Of a DNA stretch of 20,959 nt, positions 16,365-20,959 are shown piece after piece. Position 1 is the first letter of the stretch. Every line of letters begins with the position of its first letter. Source of the DNA: Planctomycetaceae bacterium (lineage in GTDB: Bacteria > Planctomycetota > Planctomycetia > Pirellulales > UBA1268); the NCBI GenBank assembly GCA_003509235.1, contig DONH01000324.1, forward strand, positions 1 through 20,959. Direction: 5' to 3'. Under the pieces are notes generated by a model, which worked only from the letters and a program-made list of their open reading frames with translations, had not been told where the DNA came from and searched no databases. A program made the translations under genes and the position numbers.

Positions 16365-16652
16365 TTTGTACAGGTTTCCAGCGAAGTTGTTTTCTGAAGT
16401 CTACACCATAATGGTATTACATCTTGATATGTTTGTGATTCTTAGGTGCTCGTGTTGTGTCCTGTTTCGTCCCACTCGAACTGTTGAATTACAGGTACTC
16501 TGTATCATGAACGAAGGGTATTAGTTCTGGCATTTTTGACACACCTGATATTTCAATTTTGCGAATCCAAGTGGTGGAAAGTAGTCTTTAATTACTGGGA
16601 GAGTAAATTCCCGAACACAAAGTCTGTCCATTCAAACAAGAGAGAGGCAAGC
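16365..16652. promoter_or_regulatory. Divergent spacer between rpe and the DUF11 gene
   Basis: 288 bp, non-coding by appearance, that must hold the promoters of both divergent genes. TTGACA occurs at about 16537 but has no matching -10 at normal spacing. A short near-palindrome ACCATAATGGT lies at 16405-16415. I cannot assign either promoter. Confidence 0.35.
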
Positions 16653-18212
16653 ATGTCCTTTACTCGGCAAAAATCCATTGTATTCGCATGTATATTTTTG
16701 CTTTACACGGGAACGGTGTACGGTGACGACCCTGTAGGTGTTCTTCTCACTGGACCAGAGAAAGCTGCAGTTGGTGAGAAAGTCTCATTTGAGGTCGAGC
16801 TTGTGAACCGCTCTGGCATGCAGTTATCAGAGCTTCGTGTCATCGATTATTTCGACAAGGGCCTGAGTCATGCCGTTTCATCGAGCCCCATTGAGCAGTC
16901 CGGAACAATCGTGCTTGCAGCCGGCACCTCACGCAGGCTGACGTTGGAATTCCAGGTGGTGGAGCTTGGAAGACAATGCCATCGAGTAGAGATAATGGAT
17001 CAGACAAACAAGTCCATGGGAAGTGGAACCGCTTGCGTCGAAGCCGTGCCTCGTAATTCACCAGCAGCAGCTCAGGCAGGAGTAGGGGGAAGTCAATTGC
17101 CTCAGACGAAACCGCCAATGCAACAGGGGCTCGGATCTTTTCGTTCCGAAGAGAACAATAGCCAGCCAAGCTCAGTGCCGCAGTCACCAGGTCCTCCTGT
17201 TTTGCCGCGTCTTGGAGGTACACAATCAGGCTCAATGCCACTTCAGGCCGGAAATGCTTTGGAGCAGGCTGGGCCAAAAGTAGGAGCCGGACAAGTCCCG
17301 GGTTCTGGCTTACCCACTGGTCAAGATGACAAGATTCAGAAGGAGCCAGTATCAGTACCGATTACGGCTTCTTCTGGAGATGGTGAAACAATAGCAACGC
17401 CAAGTGCTACCATGCCGAATGTCGCATCACTCTCAACATCACCGCCAGTGAGTCCGGCCTTTGAAGTAACACTTGCTGGACCATCGGAATTAAGTGCAGG
17501 AGGAGTGGGAGAGTTTGTCGTAACAATCAAGAATGTAGGAGCCGCTGCTTCAGGAGAGACATCACTTGAAGTAGTGTGGGATCCGTTTCTGACACCTCTA
17601 GAAGCTTCAGACGGCTACAAACTTGATCAGAACAAGGCGAGCTGGTCCATTCCGCCGGTCGCAGTCAACGAGACAATAAGTCGGCAAATAAATGTTCGTG
17701 GTATTGCTGGGACTGGTGATATTAGCTCATCTTTAAGTACTCGTTGTTGTGTGCGAACGGTACTGAGTGATTTGCCAGGAGGAGCTATGGTCGCTGATGA
17801 GAAATGTGTTGTTATTATGTCCAGTGAACCCCGTGCCCGGTCACCCGAGGACGCTGGTATTCGCTTAAGTTTGGCAGATCTTGATGATCCTGTTCGGGTT
17901 GGAAGTGGAACCACCCTCGTCTGTACGATATTGAATGATGGTGATTTCCCAACTGGTTCGCTCAAGTTGGTTATTCGATTGCCCGATCATGCCCGCCTCG
18001 TTGGAAACCCAATGCCATCGCGTGTTCGCATTGATGGGAGTGAAATTACATTCGATGGAATTGAAACTCTGGCGGCAGGCGGACGATCTACATTCGAGCT
18101 TGTGTATAGAATGCCAGCTGGTGAGAGCGGTGAAGCCACCGCTTCAGTTGGCGGCGACAAGCTCGATGGAACGCTTGAAACAAGTTGTAAAACGACATTT
18201 CTTCCGCTGTGA
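16653..18212 (+). CDS. Secreted protein with three DUF11-like beta-sandwich domains
   Basis: Envelope or extracellular protein of unknown role, 519 residues. The signal peptide (about 1-25; FTRQKSIVFACIFLLYTGTVYG then DDPVG) is followed by three immunoglobulin-like DUF11/CARDB-type domains. Domain 1 (about 26-135) contains AAVGEKVSFEVELVNRSG; domain 2 (about 270-390) contains LSAGGVGEFVVTIKNVG; domain 3 (about 405-519) contains VRVGSGTTLVCTILNDGD. A Pro/Gln/Ser/Gly-rich linker of about 130 residues separates domains 1 and 2. Each domain carries cysteines near its end strands (QCHRV/TACVE, RCCVR/EKCVV, LVCTI/TSCKT), which suggests disulfides outside the cytoplasm. ATG 16653 has AGAGG 5 nt upstream and starts the signal peptide; the frame is open further upstream (to TTG 16536) but is not protein-like there. 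Confidence 0.85.
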   Translation: MSFTRQKSIVFACIFLLYTGTVYGDDPVGVLLTGPEKAAVGEKVSFEVELVNRSGMQLSELRVIDYFDKGLSHAVSSSPIEQSGTIVLAAGTSRRLTLEFQVVELGRQCHRVEIMDQTNKSMGSGTACVEAVPRNSPAAAQAGVGGSQLPQTKPPMQQGLGSFRSEENNSQPSSVPQSPGPPVLPRLGGTQSGSMPLQAGNALEQAGPKVGAGQVPGSGLPTGQDDKIQKEPVSVPITASSGDGETIATPSATMPNVASLSTSPPVSPAFEVTLAGPSELSAGGVGEFVVTIKNVGAAASGETSLEVVWDPFLTPLEASDGYKLDQNKASWSIPPVAVNETISRQINVRGIAGTGDISSSLSTRCCVRTVLSDLPGGAMVADEKCVVIMSSEPRARSPEDAGIRLSLADLDDPVRVGSGTTLVCTILNDGDFPTGSLKLVIRLPDHARLVGNPMPSRVRIDGSEITFDGIETLAAGGRSTFELVYRMPAGESGEATASVGGDKLDGTLETSCKTTFLPL

Positions 18213-18234
18213 ACATTTGCGGTAGATGCTAAAC

Positions 18235-18254
18235 ACCGAGACTCGTCGGTTTTT
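18235..18254 (+). terminator. Rho-independent terminator candidate after the DUF11 gene
   Basis: ACCGA (18235-18239) pairs with TCGGT (18246-18250) around a six-base loop, and T's run through 18254. It lies 23 bp after the stop. The stem is short, but position and U-run fit. Confidence 0.5.
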
Positions 18255-18283
18255 GAATAGATGCTACAGTAAAAGAGTATAAA
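18253..18283 (+). promoter_or_regulatory. Possible promoter for the DUF3050 gene
   Basis: TTGAAT (18253-18258) and TATAAA (18278-18283) are 19 bp apart, a little long. They lie just after the upstream terminator candidate and about 40 bp before the DUF3050 ATG, which fits independent transcription. Confidence 0.35.
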
Positions 18284-18321
18284 TCGGTCAGCTAAATCTA
18301 GAAAGAAAGCATTTTTCCGGC

Positions 18322-19176
18322 ATGAGTGGATCAGATTCAATTTCAATGCGTACGGCGATTTGTGAAGAAGTTAATTCCACGGACGCCCCAGAGAAATTAG
18401 CGGCTCGACCCGACATGACAGACTATCGCATTGAACTTGGTGATTCCCGAGAAAGGCTCGTCGGCCATCCGATTTATAAACTTGTTAACAGTCCTGAAAG
18501 AATGAAAGCATTCATGGAATCTCATATTTGGGCTGTGTGGGACTTTCAAAGTTTATTAAAAGCAGTGCAGCAACAGCTGTCCTGCGTGACTGTCCCGTGG
18601 ACGCCAACCCCGGATGCAGAGGCTCGCCGTTTGATAAATGAGATAGTTCTTGATGAAGAATCAGACGAATTACCAAATGGTAGCTTTGCCTCCCACTTTG
18701 AACTGTATTTACGAAGTATGGAAGTTGCAGGGGCGGCCACGGCTCCAATAGTAAGAGTGATCGAACAGATTAAGGCAGGAGTAGACATTCATAAGGCTCT
18801 TCTTGCCCCATCAATTCCCCCAGAGTCACGAGAATTCGTTAATCGATCTTTTTCAATCATCAATTCAGGCAGTTCGCATCGAATTGTTGCGGCCTTCACA
18901 TATGGTCGGGAAGATATCATTCCGGATATGTTCAGGCAGTTTGTTGGAAGACTTGCTTCGTACAGTCCTGAAATTTGGGGCCAGTTCCGGTTCTATTTAG
19001 AGCGTCACATTGAACATGATGATGAGCACCATGGTCCTGTTTGCCGAAGGATTGTGGCAACCATGTGCGGCAACGATCCAATCAAATGGGCCGAGGCATC
19101 AGAGTCAGCTCGGCTTGCTCTTGAAGCGCGAATTCAGTTGTGGGACGACCTAGCGGTTCGACTGGCTTCCATCTAG
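18322..19176 (+). CDS. DUF3050 protein, heme-oxygenase-like helical fold
   Basis: Function unknown; 284 residues and apparently cytoplasmic (no signal peptide or membrane segment). The pattern matches the DUF3050 family from memory: HIWAVWDF (68-75), VPWTPTPDAEAR, INEIVLDEESDE (up to 116), SHFELYLRSM (from 124), AAFTYGREDIIPDMF, and YLERHIEHDDEHHGP (225-239), then a terminal RIQLWDDLA helix. I place DUF3050 with the heme-oxygenase/TENA/PqqC-like helical bundles. His68, Glu112, Glu113, His125, Glu127, Glu227, His229, Glu231 and His236/237 are spaced like possible metal ligands, but which ones bind metal is inference. Other ATGs (residues 9 and 32) could be used, since no start has a clear Shine-Dalgarno; residues 1-31 look variable. 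Its stop is 4 bp from that of fusA on the opposite strand. Confidence 0.88.
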   Translation: MSGSDSISMRTAICEEVNSTDAPEKLAARPDMTDYRIELGDSRERLVGHPIYKLVNSPERMKAFMESHIWAVWDFQSLLKAVQQQLSCVTVPWTPTPDAEARRLINEIVLDEESDELPNGSFASHFELYLRSMEVAGAATAPIVRVIEQIKAGVDIHKALLAPSIPPESREFVNRSFSIINSGSSHRIVAAFTYGREDIIPDMFRQFVGRLASYSPEIWGQFRFYLERHIEHDDEHHGPVCRRIVATMCGNDPIKWAEASESARLALEARIQLWDDLAVRLASI

Positions 19177-19180
19177 GTTT

Positions 19181-20959
19181 TTACTTTGCTGCAGCCAGTT
19201 CAGCCTGCTTTCTTTCGTCTACAACCTCTTTTTGCACATTTGCCGGCATTGACCGATACTTAAAAAACTCCATCGTAAAGACCCCCTGCCCCTGAGTCGC
19301 ACTTCGGAGGTCGGTTGAGTAGCCAAAAGTCTCGGCAAGAGGTACTTCGGCGAACATGGTAGAAGAATTACCGACTGTTTCTGTAGACACGATAAGTCCT
19401 CTGCGTTTATTTAGTTCGCCAGTTACTGCTCCCTGAAAGTCAGAGGGAACCTCAACCTCGAGTTTCATAATGGGTTCGAGCAAAACAGGCTTTGTTTTCA
19501 AGAACGCTTCTCGGAAACCAGTACGTGCGCATAGTTGAAATGCCATGTCAGAAGAGTCAACGTCATGATACGAACCGTCTGCAAGTGTTGCTTTCACGCC
19601 AACGATTGGAAAACCAGCAATGGGGCCTTTTTCCATTGACATGCGGAAACCCTTCTCTACGGAAGGTATGTATTCACGGGGAATACGGCCCCCGACAACC
19701 TTGTTTTCAAATGTAAAATTTTCCTCAGATTCTTCGGGCATAGGTGCAAGATCACCCACAATATGAGCGTACTGCCCCGAGCCACCTGTCTGTTTTTTGT
19801 GCTTGTAGTCATATTCAGTCGGACGAGTTGGAGCTTCCCTGTAGCTTACTTTCGGGGCACCGACTTCAACGTCCACCTTGTATTCTCGACGGATTCGTTC
19901 AACGTAAATGTCAAGGTGTAATTCGCCCATTCCGGCGATAAGAGTCTCTCCAGTCTCATCATCAGTTGCGACCTTGAAGGTAGGGTCTTCACGCGTGAAT
20001 CTCTGCAGAGCTTTACTTAGCCGATCAAGTCCATCTCGTTTCGTAGGGCTAATTGCCATTTTGATTACAGCTTCGGGAACGAACATGCTTTCGAGGGAGC
20101 AGTATTTATTTTCAGCGGCGTACGTGTCACCACTTGCCGTATCCACACCCATGACCGCAACAATATCCCCGGCACCAGCCTTGTCTATTTCTTCTCGTTT
20201 GTCGGAATGCATTCGCACAATACGACTAAATCGCTGTTTCTGCTGAGTCCGCTGGTTGTAGTATCCCTCACCTTTTTCGAGAGTCCCCTGATAGATTCTC
20301 ATGAATGTGAGTTGGCCATATGCGTCATCAACAATTTTGAACGCCATGGCAACTGCAGGCTTTGAATCATCCGCAGTGAGTTCAAACGTCTCCTCAGGAT
20401 TATCCCATTTTTTTGCGTAGACTGTTCGGTCCAATGGGCTAGGAAGGTACCTGTTCACTGCGTCGAGCAGAGGCTGGACACCCTTGTTTTTATATGCCGA
20501 CCCGCAGAAAACAGGGGTAATGCTCTGGCTTTGAACCGCGGTTTTCACAACAGAATGAATTTCATCATCGCTCACGGGTTCTTCTGACAGAAGTTTTTCC
20601 ATCAGGCTATCAGAGTACATCGTAAGGCTTTCCAGCATTGCATGCCGTTGCTCTTGGGCTTTCTCTTTCAGGTCGGCCGGAATGTCTTCTGTTCGGACGT
20701 TCTCGCCGTTGTCTCCGTCAAAGTAGATTGCTTTCATTGCCACCAGATCAACAACACCCTCAAGCTTGTCTTCTTTTCCAATTGGAATTTGCATTGGGAT
20801 AGCGTCAACTTCGAGTTTGTCACGAAGTTGTTGTACGACTCGGTCAAAATTGGCTCCTGTTCGGTCCATCTTGTTGATGAACGCAATTCGGGGAACGCCG
20901 TAACGTTTCATCTGACGGTCAACCGTCAGAGACTGACTCTGAACACCAACTACTGAACA
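19181..20959 (-). CDS. fusA: Elongation factor G (5' part beyond window)
   Basis: Translational GTPase that drives tRNA-mRNA translocation on the ribosome. 592 residues are visible and the frame stays open to the right edge; the G1-G3 motifs lie outside. Visible: VVGVQSQSLTVDRQMKRYGV, the G4 motif NKMD, the G5-like CGSA (in PVFCGSAYKNKGVQPLLDAV), domain II (about 290-380), domains III-V with MGELHLDIYVERIRREY, domain IV with SGQYAHI, and the EF-G C-terminal fold ending AELAAAK. The phrasing (RQMKRYGVPRIAFINKMDR, IVDLIE-like VVDLVAMKAIYFDGDNGE, KNKGVQPLLDAV) resembles mitochondrial EF-G1 and the related spirochaete/planctomycete group more than E. coli EF-G. There is no ribosomal protein or tuf gene downstream, so the 3' side does not look like a str operon. 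Confidence 0.97.
   Translation of the reverse strand, partial: CSVVGVQSQSLTVDRQMKRYGVPRIAFINKMDRTGANFDRVVQQLRDKLEVDAIPMQIPIGKEDKLEGVVDLVAMKAIYFDGDNGENVRTEDIPADLKEKAQEQRHAMLESLTMYSDSLMEKLLSEEPVSDDEIHSVVKTAVQSQSITPVFCGSAYKNKGVQPLLDAVNRYLPSPLDRTVYAKKWDNPEETFELTADDSKPAVAMAFKIVDDAYGQLTFMRIYQGTLEKGEGYYNQRTQQKQRFSRIVRMHSDKREEIDKAGAGDIVAVMGVDTASGDTYAAENKYCSLESMFVPEAVIKMAISPTKRDGLDRLSKALQRFTREDPTFKVATDDETGETLIAGMGELHLDIYVERIRREYKVDVEVGAPKVSYREAPTRPTEYDYKHKKQTGGSGQYAHIVGDLAPMPEESEENFTFENKVVGGRIPREYIPSVEKGFRMSMEKGPIAGFPIVGVKATLADGSYHDVDSSDMAFQLCARTGFREAFLKTKPVLLEPIMKLEVEVPSDFQGAVTGELNKRRGLIVSTETVGNSSTMFAEVPLAETFGYSTDLRSATQGQGVFTMEFFKYRSMPANVQKEVVDERKQAELAAAK

Noticed and set aside
16405..16415. Near-palindrome ACCATAATGGT upstream of rpe
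   Set aside because: Five-base arms are expected by chance in a window this size and it is not repeated nearby.
16536..16652. N-terminal extension of the DUF11 protein from a TTG start
   Set aside because: It would bury the signal peptide; ATG 16653 has AGAGG at good spacing and begins a normal signal peptide.

Overview
This is bacterial chromosomal DNA of moderate GC, and its content points to a planctomycete, tentatively Pirellulales. The evidence is a BBP7-type outer-membrane barrel protein, a small lipoprotein whose mature start reads CTMCPSPFDY, a secreted protein of three DUF11-like domains, and an EF-G of the spirochaete/planctomycete/mitochondrial EF-G1 type. No other taxonomic marker is present. 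I see no tRNA, rRNA, CRISPR array, insertion sequence or phage gene. Fifteen genes are recognisable as intact or edge-truncated and one is clearly broken.

Left (1-3508, minus strand): a tight three-gene operon. It reads from an Aas-like acyl-adenylate ligase, into a protein resembling a glycoside hydrolase family 2 enzyme whose catalytic acid/base is replaced, into a ThiF/MoeB-type E1 enzyme cut by the window edge. Divergent from it, leuS (leucyl-tRNA synthetase) and glgC (ADP-glucose pyrophosphorylase of the cyanobacterial/plant type) run rightward.

Centre (7913-11330): envelope genes. A small lipoprotein and a membrane-anchored LysM protein lie on the minus strand; an exported PDZ/S41 protease homologue diverges from them across a 326-bp spacer. 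The LysM protein ends in a YkuD-like domain with no cysteine, and the S41 protein has Asn in place of the catalytic Lys. Both are probably non-enzymatic. With the GH2-like protein, this gives three likely pseudoenzymes in 11 kb.

Right-centre (11369-16364): folC, accD and rpe on the minus strand (folate polyglutamylation, malonyl-CoA synthesis, pentose phosphate). accD and folC, neighbours in many bacteria, are separated by a plus-strand insert holding the BBP7 gene and a decayed phhB (pterin-4a-carbinolamine dehydratase). The phhB remnant has one in-frame stop, two frameshifts and a damaged active-site motif.

Right (16653-20959): a secreted DUF11-repeat protein and a DUF3050 protein (heme-oxygenase-like helical fold) on the plus strand. 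They meet tail to tail the 3' portion of fusA, which runs off the right edge. Most of the window is housekeeping. The unusual signals are the pseudoenzymes, the phhB remnant, the ligase/GH2-like/E1 operon and the uncharacterised DUF3050 protein.
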